Below are positions 45,400 to 57,600 of a DNA stretch of 64,000 bases, in pieces. The notes under the pieces are model-generated. The model did not search any database, was not told the DNA's origin, and saw nothing but the letters and a program-made list of their open reading frames with translations. The DNA lies in contig NW_024037074.1 of the NCBI RefSeq assembly GCF_015706575.1, positions 27,083,334 through 27,147,333 on the forward strand, in the 5' to 3' direction. Each line of letters opens with the position of its first letter. Positions within the stretch are counted from its first letter, which is position 1. A program made the position numbers and the translations under genes. This DNA comes from Patiria miniata. Taxonomy: Eukaryota; Echinodermata; Asteroidea; Valvatida; Asterinidae.

Positions 45400-46930
45400 A
45401 ACCGGTAGTGCGGAAAAGATGACAACGTCATTTTACCAGTACGATAAACTGTTTTAGAGCATGTTTGAACAAAAATAAAAAGCAGTTTTGTCATATGCTG
45501 AAAAATCAAGTAATAACTATAATTTAATAGAACAAAGTAATATACATGTATAACAGCCGCCGTAAGTAAGCATGCTTTGCTGTAACACTCCTTTGATTTC
45601 AAATTCAAATAACGGTAAACATTTTGAAAAGCGTTGCCAATAAAACTATAAAATCGTTGCTTTTAGGCGTTCGATCACTTAGTGGTCTATAATGTTTCCC
45701 TATTATGTTCTTTAATTCACATTACAATTTTCTCCTCCGGAGTTTTTCGTTATGTGATGTGAACTACATGTGCATCGAATGTCACATTTATTGTGTGGGT
45801 TTCACGAGGAATCTTCATTCGATCTCTCTACGATCAGTACATCTTCGAATATATAAACCAAAAAATAATATTTTTAACAGCTGGTCATTTATATTAAGTT
45901 CTAAATAGACTATTGCTATTTACAGTACTGCGGTTATTCATTGACTTGCGCATTAAAAGCTTAAGACGGTGAAAAAGTTCTCATATTGAGCAGGGAAGCA
46001 TAATAGGACAAACCGGTGTAAGCAAACATGCTTTGCTGTAACACTCTTTTGATTTCAAAATATAATAACAGTAACGATTTTGAAAAGCATTGCGAATAAA
46101 CCTATCTGGTTTTAACGTGTGAGTACTTGAAAAGTCTATATTATATCCTTATTTGTTTCTTTAATTCCCATTACGATCATCTCCGCCGGAGTTTTAACTT
46201 ATGTGATGTAAACTACATGTGCATCGAATGTCGCACTAATCGCGTTGGTGGGTTTCTCAAGGAGTTTTTATCAGTAGATCTCTCTACGATATTTTAACTT
46301 AATCTTCGAATATAAAAAAAAAATGATTATTTTCAACAGTTGGTCATTGAAATTTTGGTCTAAAGAGGATATTGGTATTTACAGTACTGTGGTCACTCTT
46401 TAACTTGCGCATAAAAAAAACTTAAGACTGTTAAAAGCTAATAATAGTGAGCAGGAGAATAAACATAATAGGACAACCGACGTAAAAGTGATCGTGCTAT
46501 GCTGTAACCTTCTTTGGATTTCAAATTAAAATAACAGTTACGTTTCCGAAAAGCGTTGCAAATAAAACTATCTATGCTTTCAGCGTTCGAGTACTTAACA
46601 AAGTTCTACATTAATTCCTCATTTGTATCTTCAATTCACATTATGCGTTTTGGTGTGAGGAGATATACGTGTGCATTAAGTGTCGCACTTACTGTGGGGG
46701 TTTCTCTAGGAATGTCTATTTGATCTTTTCACGATATTTTTAACTACATCTTTGAATCTACCAATATCGATTATTTCAAACAGTTGCTCATTGAGAATTA
46801 AGTTCTAATGAGAATATTGCTATTTACTATACTGCGGTAACTCTTTAGCTTGCTTGCGCATTAAACGCTATAGCTACTAATATTGAGCAGAAAAACAAAT
46901 GTGCTAGGACCGACACCTAACTGATTCTCC
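45400..46930. repeat. Three tandem copies of a ~450-bp unit
   Basis: Units start near 45.54, 46.02 and 46.49 kb. Shared words in order: GCTTTGCTGTAACACTC, TTTGATTTCAAA, CATGTGCATCGAATGTCGCAC, GATCTCTCTACGATA, GCTATTTACAGTACTGCGGT, CTTGCGCATTAAA and TATTGAGCAGG. A fourth, partial copy is at 47.93-48.16 kb. One copy is present at 58.98-59.46 kb in the second half of the segmental duplication. Confidence 0.85.
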
Positions 46931-47645
46931 AGGGGTTGACAATAATGCATTTATTGTTCACCTGTAGAATTTACATATTTCCTGTTGAGCCCAGTTGTTT
47001 AATTCTATCAAAGTATGTTATGGGGTTTTGCGCGAATCATATTTGCAATATTTAAGCAAAACAAAAGGTATTGGTAGACAAAAAATCAATTCAACAAAAA
47101 AACACTTATTTCATGAAGTTGGAAATGAGATATGTTGCATTTTTTCGAATTACTTTTAGATGTTTTAGAATTAATAACAAACTAGTCTCTATAGATGGAA
47201 TTCTTTGGGAGGAATAACAAATGTTATTCTTCTCACACTGTTGATGTTTGTATTCTTTCACCCTACTGGCCTCTCAATGGGCACTATAGTAACCTCTAAA
47301 TATTTTCTTTAGATTATTTGGGTTTTCGTTTGATATCGTTACATATCTTGTGGCCCTGGGTCAGTACTTCCTCGAGCACATGCTCCATATATTAGGTGGA
47401 CGAGATAGAAGTAAACAAAAGCCATATTCTTTGATACAAACGCCAACAAAATACAGGTCACTAAATGAATTTGGTAGCTTTTTGTGAACCTCAAATTTGT
47501 CAAACTGTAATTCTGGAAATGTCGGAACGCTTAAATATTTGTCAATTATTACATTGGATATGTGTGTTTAATATTATTAAAATATCTTTGACAAGCGAGC
47601 GCATAATTGAAATCAACAGTCGTCGGGTTCTTCGTAAAATGAGAA

Positions 47646-47708
47646 AAATCGTGACGTAATAAACATGACTACGATGCATCGGGAGTCCTGTTTATTACGT
47701 CACGATTT
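47646..47708. other. Hairpin with perfect 19-bp arms
   Basis: AAATCGTGACGTAATAAAC and its exact reverse complement enclose a 25-bp loop. The arms contain a TGACGTAA word resembling a CRE/ATF site. It lies in a part that interrupts the 450-bp repeat series. Confidence 0.85.
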
Positions 47709-48487
47709 AATATTTTTTTGTTTGCTGCCCCAACGACGACTTTTACACAAATTCCACGTTCGGTTTTGAAACAGGACCTGAAAAACAGCTCTCAAAAGTA
47801 CCTTTTGTACTCATTTCATGACAGACACCATGGTCGTTTTTATTTCATCGCACCTTAGGCTACATATACCCGAAACATCACAGAAATGTCTTCGAGCATT
47901 CCACAACCTCTTTAAGTGATGTAAAGAACATGTTCATCAACGGTCGCACTCATTGTGTGGGTCTCATTTGATCTCTCTACAATATCTGAAACTAAATCGT
48001 TCAATATTAAAACGTAAAAGCAATCAAATATCTCAAACATTTGTTCATAGAGAATTCAATTTCAAAGAGGATATTGCTATTTACAGTATTGCGGTCTTTC
48101 TTTGAAATGCGCTTAAAAAGCTTCAGACTGTGAAAAGCTACTAATATTGAGCATGCAATGTACATCAGAGTGTCATATTACTTTTCACATGAAGAAGTTA
48201 CTTTTTCTTGTTGAGCTCAGTGTTTCCAAAATTCTAACCAAATTATGCTTGTGGCTTCTATGTGAATCAAATTGTAAAATATGAAAACGGTATTGGTAAA
48301 CAAAAATCAATTAAAACGAAATGTAATTTTATAAAGTTGGAAATCATATTTTAAACTGTTTCAGATATATACATCAAACGGTTTCTTTACATGGCAATCG
48401 TTACAGTGTAGTTTTGCTAATTAATATTATAATTTTTTGTTTTTATATTTTTATTTATGTATTTATTATTTTTTTATTTATTTATTT

Positions 48488-48517
48488 TTTTTTTTTTTTT
48501 TTTTTTTTTTGGGGGGG
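48488..48517. repeat. T-run/G-run junction
   Basis: More than 20 T pass directly into 7 G, preceded by TTTA repeats. The corresponding place in the second duplication copy (59.74 kb) has the same junction with different run lengths. Confidence 0.9.
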
Positions 48518-49172
48518 ATAGCACATTTTATGATTCCTTCTCACACTGATGATGTTTATATTAGTTCTTCCCACCGGCCTATCCAGGGGCACTAGTTATC
48601 CCTAGATTATTTAAGTTTTCTTTTGATATCGGTACATACCTGATGACCGCGGGTCAGTACTTCCATGTGCGCATACTCCGTTTGCACGAAGTAGGCCATA
48701 AAATGTGGATGAGTGTGCTGTTTAAACTTCACAATCTTTGGTACAGAAACTAACACATACTGTTCACTAAACGAGTTTGGTAGCTTTGAGTGAATCTAAA
48801 ATAGTTTAAGCTCTAATTTTTGGATACGTGTGTTCGTACCACTGTCAATGGCAGCTCCACAGCACCCTCATCCGAGGATTTATGGGAGACTTTTGAGACA
48901 CTTTTTGGTGGCAGCAAACGTACGGGTCTTTTGCTATTGTTTGCGTCATTTTGCACATGCGCACATTGACTTAAACATGACTTGAACAACTGAAAGTACC
49001 GATGGGTGTGCTGCCATCAAGCCTCTCAAAAGTCTCCTATCCATGTAAATGTTTTTGCAAGTGACCTAGGCTCATTTTTTAATTGAAAACGATATTGAAG
49101 CGGAAAGTAGTGCCCATGCAATATTGCAATAATTGGTGGGGATATGCGGGCATTTCGCACAAATCCATTTTC

Positions 49173-52100
49173 TCAATTTCTTGCAATGGCGCAGACGGTG
49201 AAGTCCTGCGGAGACCACACAATTCCATCGTTCCCTTCGAAGGATACCGGAGTTGCCTTGTTGGGGTTCTTCAAGGTGAAGTGGTGCAGCAAGTGTGTGA
49301 AAAGGACGAATAGCTCTTGCCTGGCAAGATGTTCTCCAATACAAATGCGGCGACCTAGATTTTTTTTTCAAGAACAAGAAATTTAGGAGAAAAACAAAAC
49401 TCAATATGTTGTAGACATGTATCTCTCAGTCTGAGACGCATAGTATTACATTGAGAGTGTCAAATTCATCGGATATCAACTTCTCAGATGTATTTTGTTG
49501 GTGGGTTCCTTTGCATGAGCCTTATGCACGAGTTTGCCATTTTTGTCTAGTTCCCTGAATATATTTCATTAATTATTAACTGCTGAAAGGGCTGGCGCCA
49601 GACTTTTTACGCAGGCATAATGCAGCCTTATTTTACTGTCATTTTTTTCATCCCAGTTTAAACATAAAAATGAATGTTCATTACGGAAAATTAAGATTAA
49701 AAATTATTCATTGAAGCCGATCGACTGGAATAAATTACTTATTATTTTGTTTTCATTTCTCTTCGCAAGCTCAAAAAATAAGATTTATCCTCGTTTTTAA
49801 TTCAATATGGCCGACTCTTGCATGCGTAAGGCCCATTGCTCTCAAATTTGTCTTATGCCTGAACAGCGGCCCAATTTATATTTATGCCATCCTACCAGCC
49901 TGATCAAGTGTTCACGGTCGTGTTCGGACTCTATCTGTGGCTTTATATTAACGTCTCAGTTTGTTGTTTAAAGGGAATATACAACATTTGCAAACATCGA
50001 AAAATAAAACTACCAAGTTTTTTGCGAAATACCGTAATAGGATGTTGGTAAATGACAGTCTAAAGCATCCTGTAAAATTATGGCACCTGGTATACTGTCA
50101 TTTTCAAGAAAAGTGGTATTTTTGTATCAATTTCCAACGCTGATCGGCCGATCAGCGTTGGAAACAACTGGCTTTTTTTTTCAAATACTGGCCCCAATGG
50201 ACCATTGCACTTGTTTGCAATCGATTACAAACCTATGAACGGGTACGAGCCAGCTAGACTGGTTCCCTGACCTTACAATTCCCGAATGTATGTAAACTGC
50301 TCTAATTCTTCTTATATGGAGTCAGGGAACCAGACTACAGGAAAATGATCGTTTTTCTTGGTTTTTATAGCATTTTCGAACCAAAAACCTCCAAAAAGTC
50401 AGTGTAACTATATTTGCTTTATATTTCCAACCCCCCAATTCCATCCATTTCTGAAAATTACAGCAAAAGCAAATGATGTATATTCCCTTTAAGAAAGTCA
50501 AAGTAGCAAAATGTTCATCAAGCTAAATACAATTTGAAACTATCTTTAATGTTTACTTACCTACTCCAAATGGCGTGAGAACCTCGCGCGATTGAAACTG
50601 TCCTTCTTTGTCAAGAAATCGCTCCGGGCGAAAGCTCTTGGGCTCCGCCCACACAGATGGATCAAAGTGGTTGTGCCACAAGTTGGACATTACCAAAGTT
50701 CCCTTCGGTATGTTGTACCTATTTATAGAACAGTGCAACACCCCATTCAGAAACCAAACGATTCCTTGAAGAACCACAAGGTAGATTCAGGGGATAAGGA
50801 AGGTCTTGATAATACTCCTCCTAACGGTTCATAAACAATATAGGGTGCTATTCATCTTAACATGTTGCGTGCGGTGAGCCGATGTATTGGGACATTTTGA
50901 ACTCTATTGATGAATAGTACAGTGATGTTTCAAAGTGTTATTGCATAAATTCTAAAAACATGACAAAAATCTGCCGTTTATGGACTCAAGCGAAAGTCTG
51001 CGGCTTACGTATCATGCACATTATCACATAAGCGAACTTTTAAGAGAAGGGAGGGTTACCGAGACGCGAAGGTCCCAACTTATATCACATTTGCTTTCTT
51101 ACAGCTTCAAAACAATGCTACACACTGCTCAAATAAAATGAATAATCTCTCGTGCCATGATTTGAGGGTTACTGAGACGCGAAGGTCCACGAATATGGAG
51201 CTCCGCATTACCGATTCGCCTTTTACTACCATCGGCAATACAAAACACCATGAAGCACACCACATCAAACTATTACATAAACTCAACACTTACCCCATTA
51301 ATGTGGTATCCTCGGAACACATGTGCGGTACAGACATTGGTAGGATAGTACCAATGCGCTGCACCTCACTAAGCACTGCCTCGGTGTAGGGCAGCTCGGG
51401 CTTGTCAGCGATTCTCGGCATTCGATTACGACTAGTGGCGTCATCCAACTCCTTCTGGACCCGAGTCTGTACCACAGGATAGGCCATCATGTAAAGTATC
51501 GCCCAACGGAGCGTGGTGGTAGTGGTCTCCGATCCAGCCCCGAAAAGGTCGCTCACAATGCGCGGCAAGTTCTCGCTCTGCAGCGCCAGGGACTCAATGC
51601 CCTGTTTATCTTTCTTTTCCTTTGCGTTCAGGAAAATATCGATGAAATCGCGAGGGTTATCGGTATCTTTCTCGTGAGTGTGTTCCCCGACGAGGCGATA
51701 GATGTGATTGTAGAAATTTTCGACCGCGTGAATGTATCGTCGCACGAATGGCAGCATTCTTAGCTTGTAAAACACGGGGGACATTTCAATCATGCCCCCG
51801 GACCCTCCCTGGACGACGTTGTCCGATAAAACCTTCAAGAGGCGTTGGAATTCCGGATCATGGTACTGAAATCTCTTCCCGAACACTACCGAGCAGATGA
51901 TGTTGGACACGGCGTTACCTACCGCGTGTTTGGGATCGAAGGCCTTGCCGTTGTGTTTCTTGATTTCCTCCATGAGGATTTCTGCCTCAGTGGATATGGT
52001 CTGCTCAAAGCTTGATTTGCCAACCCCGAGACCTCGAAGCACGGTCATCGAAAAACGACGGATTTCTACCCACTGTTCGCCAGAAGAATCCAGAATGCCT

Positions 52101-53146
52101 TCAGTGGGTCAAAAGAAAGAACAAATATTCACTTTCATTTGAACTTATGTAATTTAACTCTGAGCGCAAAAAGACTGGTTGTTCACGCGAATAAAATAGC
52201 CGTCGGTTATTGGACAGCCTGTTTGCACTGTAACAAATTGTCATCATTATACTCCATATAATAATAAATCATTACCAACAAACTTTTAAAACCCCATATT
52301 ACCCAAAAGTCGTTCTTCTCAGAGGGGTGGGGTTTGGCCTTTATTTCCATGGTACTTTGGTTCAAAGGGGCTCTCGCCACTTTATTTAACACGTTGACGG
52401 AACTTGTAAAATGATTTTCCAGACCAATAAAATAGGAATAATATCAAATAAAGTCATCTTTCTTGTTGCATGATCCGAAGTTCAAACGCAGGCCCATTGT
52501 CCTTGATACAGTATAGGTCTCACCTATCCCGTGTGGACAAATCTTGTAAGTGATGTGTAGCTCAGGTCTGCCGCTGAGTTGATGTTGCGAGAATGCTTCT
52601 TTCACTGTGTTGTGGCCATGGAGAACTACAATAGATATGCCACCACCCTTGACATGTATAATATTGCCGTACCTGCATGCAAGGAAACAATTGTTCAGTT
52701 TAACTATGTCCATAGAACTAGGCAACATACCGTATTGGACTTTTGTCAATTCAACTTATCAGGGACTTTCTATTCGGTGTTACTTCTGAAACATGAGATT
52801 ACAGCTGTATGCTTCCGTTGTCGGAGGGATTTCTTTTAAATCTAGTCAGTCTTACGCATGCGCATATGGAGGGCATTTAAAAAAATTGTGTTCCTTATAA
52901 TATGTATGTGTATAAACTAACTGAAGTCAACCTTACCACTAACCATTTCGTCAGCTTTGAAAAGAACTCAAACATGGTGCCCTCTGACGACATCATTTGA
53001 GGGAGGTTGCCGAGTATAGGCCAGCCCCATGGCCCTGGGGGTAGGTTGCGCGGTCGACGAAGAAAACGGAACAAAACCAGAAATACCACGATGCCGATCA
53101 GCAGTGTGCGTGAATTGAGAACGTCGATCGTAGCGAACATATCCAT
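49173..53146 (-). CDS. CYP2-like cytochrome P450, complete (5 exons, 498 residues)
   Basis: Exons 53146-52944, 52672-52524, 52098-51294, 50718-50561 and 49354-49173. All introns are GT-AG and phases agree. It should be an ER-anchored haem monooxygenase oxidising small lipophilic substrates with P450 reductase. N-terminal anchor LLIGIVVFLVLF, Pro-rich hinge LPPGPWGWPILGN, I-helix AGSETT (about 305-310), ExxR as EVQR (362-365), PERF (417-420) and the haem loop FGVGRRICIG with Cys 443 are all present. The length fits family 2. The start is the first of two nearby Met codons (MDMFAT). The substrate cannot be told. A 517-bp element sits in the last intron. Confidence 0.92.
49972..50488. mobile_element. 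TTAA-flanked MITE in the last intron of P450 gene 1
   Basis: The body begins AGGGAATATACA and ends TGTATATTCCCT, flanked by TTAA on both sides (49,968-49,971 and 50,489-50,492). The paralogous intron at about 61.2 kb reads straight through as TTGTTTAAGAAAG, the empty site. TTAA duplication is typical of piggyBac-like elements. The body is non-coding. Confidence 0.88.
50131..50164. other. Perfect 34-bp palindrome without loop
   Basis: TTTCCAACGCTGATCGG followed at once by its exact reverse complement. It lies inside the TTAA-flanked element. A second inverted pair in the same element is ACTGGTTCCCTGAC (about 50,258) with GTCAGGGAACCAG (about 50,322). Confidence 0.92.
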
Positions 53147-53670
53147 ATCGAATACTACAAGGAAATATTAATACGCATACGTGGTCAATAAGTGCACATA
53201 TTATTTCTGCTTTGATGCTCAAGATGCTACATTATTACACTCCTGCTCATTTTGCACATGAAACATTGCAATCACAATCCCAGCTAACTAAGGAGTTCAT
53301 AACTCGATGCAGCCATTTTGCAGCAAAAAAAAATCAGTCATAGTCACCCTCTGTGCCCTCACATGCACCCATATAGGCAGCGATAAGTGAAGAAGTGTTT
53401 TTACCCAAGCCTATATATACCACAGACCTAGGCTAGTTTTGAACTCCTGAACTTTCAATTTGAGCTCAATGCTTCGACCACGAGACGGCGTACTCTACGA
53501 AGGAAAATATCAAAAAAAAAACACCAGCAGATTCTGCCTGCCAACAAATATACATGTCGAAGTTTCCAGTGGCAGATAAACGCTCAAACTTACCAACTAG
53601 ATCTATGTCTGTTCGTGGAACGGAACATGTTTTGTATGAGTTTATGTTTGTTATGGTTTGAACATTGATG

Positions 53671-53873
53671 TAAATCAAATTAGGTTTTGCCTTTCACCGA
53701 CTTTTTTAAACACTGTATACTCAGTGAGTGGTAAGACATCTGCACTAGAAAGCAGGAGGTCGTGGGTTCGAGTCCCACCCGAGTGATTTTTTCCAACTTT
53801 CACTCGGGAGGTAACACACTGAGTATACAGTGTTTAAAAAACGTCGGTGAAGGGCAAAACCTAATTTGATTTA
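53671..53873. mobile_element. Element with 56-bp inverted repeats around a tRNA-like core
   Basis: The left arm (53,671-53,726) and right arm (53,817-53,873) are near-perfect inverted repeats, including TAAATCAAATTAGGTTTTGC and AAACACTGTATACTCAGTG. The core has a box-A-like GAGTGGTAAGACATCT (53,726-53,741) and a perfect box B GGGTTCGAGTCCC (53,764-53,776), with a CTGC/GCAG anticodon-like stem. The anticodon loop is one base too long for a normal tRNA. A further CCCGAGTG/CACTCGGG pair follows. Confidence 0.8.
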
Positions 53874-53989
53874 TATCACCCCGACGCAAAAATTCCATCT
53901 TAAAACATTAATGTAGTCCCATGGCGTATTTAGCTATTTTTGTAGTTCTCCACATATATGACTTTAAAATATGCAGACGTATCGGGACC

Positions 53990-54626
53990 CATGACGACGT
54001 CATCATGACGTCACCCAGTCTGTGTCTGTAACACATCCTTGTCTATGTACATACCAAGTTCAAACACCCAATCTGACCTACAGTGCTCTAGATATAAAAT
54101 CTTAAACATATACACATTTACGGATGACGTCATTAGACCATTCATTACGTCATCATAACATCACTTGTCTGGGCCAAACTAACCTTTGGTTCTTTGTCCT
54201 TACCTAGTTTGAATGCAATCTGATTGCATTTTATGTCAATATTTTTCTAAAAGAAAATATAAAAGGTTTAAAAATTAATAAAGCATGAGGTGATGAAGTC
54301 ATCATGACGTCACCTCGGGATTTGCATATCAGTAGCAGTATCTACCTACCCAACAAGTTTCGAAACAATCAGACTTCGCCTTATATGTATTTTGGAAAAT
54401 CGCATTACTGATGACGTCATCATGGCGTCACACCTTTTTTTTTAAGTTTGTGGGTACATCTATAACCTAACAATTAAACCTAATACAAAAGTAATTTTGA
54501 ATTTATCATGTTGTGTTCGAGATATACAGTGATAATCTTCAAAAATTGTTTACCTATAACACATCCCAGTATACTTACAAACCAAGTTTCAACTGACCCA
54601 TGATGATTAGGTCATGATGACGTTAC
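53990..54626. repeat. Diverged ~150-bp tandem repeat centred on TGACGTCA palindromes
   Basis: GATGACGTCATCATGACGTCACC-like words occur at about 53,993, 54,124, 54,293, 54,411 and 54,602. Between them a CTACCTA/CCTACC ... AAGTTTCAAAC ... ATCTGACT pattern repeats. It directly follows the tRNA-like element. Confidence 0.75.
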
Positions 54627-54629
54627 TCT

Positions 54630-57600
54630 TCTACACAGGTGTTACCTATCTGGTCTTTGTCTATGTTTAGTTTAATGGGAATATGACTTTGTTTAAGGGT
54701 AAAATTGTCAGGCGGAATAAAACATATACAAAGTCTATGCGATGATGGGTGGAACAAAAAGGAAAAAACAACAGAAAAAACAAAGGTTTTTCCGCTTTTA
54801 CGCGGTTAAAGCAAATTAGTTGAGCAACATAATTGTACATGATGATTGCGTTTTTGGCAACACATCATATCAAGCTTGTACAAACACGTCTCAAACACAA
54901 AGATGATGAAATCTCTACAGAAAAAAAAAACACTCCAGTCGTTTTAGACCCACTGTAACATTACGTTTAATAACCCCGACTCTGAATCACTTTTTGCGCT
55001 GATTATACATTTTCGTTCGAAATACAACCAATAACAACCAGTATAAAAACCCTCATTATGCCTAGTCAAGTTCAATTTTGTTTCTATTCAAATCTTACTT
55101 CAGTATGCTGATATGAAGATCGTATACTCAGTACAGCAGGATGTGTAAGTGGCACACTGATCGTCGATCGTCGATCTGTAAATGCAATGATGTGGAAGAA
55201 TGACACCTTCATTCGATATAATATGCAGTCTTAACCAGCAATGATAAAATCCAGCTGATCACAACAAAACTCCTATCTCCTGTGGTAAAAACAGGCGTCT
55301 GAGATTTGTAAACCAAAACAAGTTATTATACACGCTATACAATCAATCAATCACGGGATATATGTACCTTGTACCTTGACTGCAAAGTGCTTGAACTTCC
55401 CTTGTGAGTTTAATGGATGTATGATGATCTAAAACAAAAAGGTCACTTTACTATATCCTACGCAGGTTGTGTGAAAGTCTATACCATGTTTGTGCAACGA
55501 CCCGATGTCAAATACAATAGATTCTGTAAAATTCGTTCACTGTAAACTCTCGTTATTTATACTCACCTATATAACTTGATCGTGCACTGGGACCTTTTCG
55601 GCCAAAAGCTACAATTGAGGGAACGATAATAGAAGATATGAGAACTGAAGTTTAAAGACTCGACCTTAAACAGGGCATATACTCACCTATCCGTGACAAC
55701 AAATGAATGGAAACAGTGTGGGTGGCATGTCTCAGTGGTGGCGATTGTGAACAAAGCTGATCAATTGTGTACCGATAAAGAATCGAGAATGACTTAGGCG
55801 TCTGTTGAACAAATTGTAGGCCAGGTTACCGTCAGACACAGCATAGTCAGCATTTATCACTGCCCTCGTCATAGTGCACTCTAGTGGCACTCTCGAGGCA
55901 ACATGTCTGTGTAGCGGTAAACATTTGGGGGACGGGGGCCCAACAGCTTGGAAGTTCGGAAGCGGAGGCGGGGGGCATCTGAATTTAGAGGGCACTGTTG
56001 ACAGATGTATGTGTATGGAGGAGTATTTTTTGCGCTCTATTTGAGACTCTTTGTTAAATATAGGTGTAGGACCCTTTCACCATTAGACTAGTATTTTGAC
56101 TCCACTTCCTTCTTAATTTGTTGATAATTATATACCTGCGTACGTATCATACAAATATCAGAGAGGGCGCCATCCCTGTGTAGTGAAACTCGGTGTGGAG
56201 TCGAGGTTCAGGGGTGATGATAAGATCAAATCAAATTTATTAGCCGTCCATCTCCCATTCATCACCAAAAAACGTATAAATACATTAAAAAATAAACCAA
56301 TATAAACGCCCATAACTTCACATACATGTGCACGTATCCCATCAATCACAATACATGTGTGAACAATTTATAAATTAATCCTAGAAAATTGCATAGTCCA
56401 ACCCAGATACGAAGAGCTCCATTGCAAATACAAAAGCCTTCCCACAACAATGAACATTGATAGTCCGAATGTTAGACTCAAAGGTACGAGTACAGACATG
56501 TGAACATAATGGTTATATGCTAGGGGTACTACACACAAGCACAGTCCCCCACACCTCTGACCCGGTAGGTATCATGGAAGTTACACTTTCGTTGCTTGTA
56601 AAACCCCAAAAATAACATGGAAAAAAAATCAATCAATCCCATACCAGCCAGTGCACGGGCTCCAGGGCTGTTTCTTCTTCCTCTGGTGTCTAAAAATACA
56701 TTCCGGCCGTCGGCTGTAGGACTAAATCGGTCTGATATTGATAAAAACAAGATATCTGCCGCTGATGAACGTACTATTTCTATATCCTCCTAACCCCCAA
56801 CAAATTTCCGGAAGTTCAACCGGTTAACTTTAACAGCGCCCTCATTTGACTTTATGGGCACAGTAAATAAATTATTTCTAATCAATACACATGTATGCGG
56901 AGGTAGTTTCGGAAAAGAAAAATTCGCAAGCGTGGGGGGGGGGGCTCTGTCTTTTGAGGGTGCTGTTCATAGGTATGTGGGTGGTGGAGTATACTTTTCT
57001 TTCTATTTTACACTCTATTTGAGACTCTTTGTTAAATAGGAGTATAGGATCTTTTCTTATTAGAATAGTATTTTGTTTCCACTTGCTTCTTTAACTGCTT
57101 ATTTTTGAGTGGGTCAAATACATTTTCTTAGTTAAGAGTGTCACACAAATGAGCCAGTCAATGAGCAGCTTACAAGTGAGTGAGCACCTCCATACACTAG
57201 CTCCAGCTCTGAACAAAATGCCTGATGCCTCATTCCACTTCTGCTTATCTTTTTTTTTTTGACAGAACTTCAGAGGTGTTGTGATTAAGTGACATCAGAA
57301 CGACCCTCTATTGGTGCTGTTTTAATGTTGGTATTATTTCCTTTTTTTCCCTTATGAATGTTTTGTTTTTCTCTCCCTTCTTTTCTTGTCCATTTCTCTC
57401 CTTGTTCCTTTTCTTCTATTCTTGTCCTTTTCTCCTTTCTGCTCGTCTTATACGGAAATTATTATTTGCTTTTAGAGGTCAGGTGCTTAATTGTTTCAGA
57501 GAGGTTTTAACGAACGACTCTTGATTTGTTTATTATTGGATCTCCCATTGTACGACCTTCAAATTAATCTGTTAAGCAACCAAAACCTGATTTTTTTTTT

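Larger units (their letters stand above)
45400..52395. repeat. Segmental duplication, left copy (with P450 gene 1)
   Basis: The left copy matches 58,830-63,085. Homology begins at a GGTAGTG(C/T)GGAAAAGATGACAA phrase (45.41 and 58.84 kb), covers the P450 3' part, and stops abruptly at 52,395/63,085 after CTTTATTTAACACGTT. The left copy has two or three extra 450-bp units and a TTAA-flanked insertion. Confidence 0.85.

Noticed and set aside
49072..49404. Minus-strand frame over the last P450 exon (and its twin at 60.33-60.70 kb)
   Set aside because: It is a shifted frame of exon 5. The haem-loop frame starting after the ATCTAG acceptor is the real one.
53723..53790. A functional tRNA gene
   Set aside because: Promoter boxes are present but the anticodon loop has eight bases and the acceptor arm is poor. 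The inverted repeats make a mobile element more likely.
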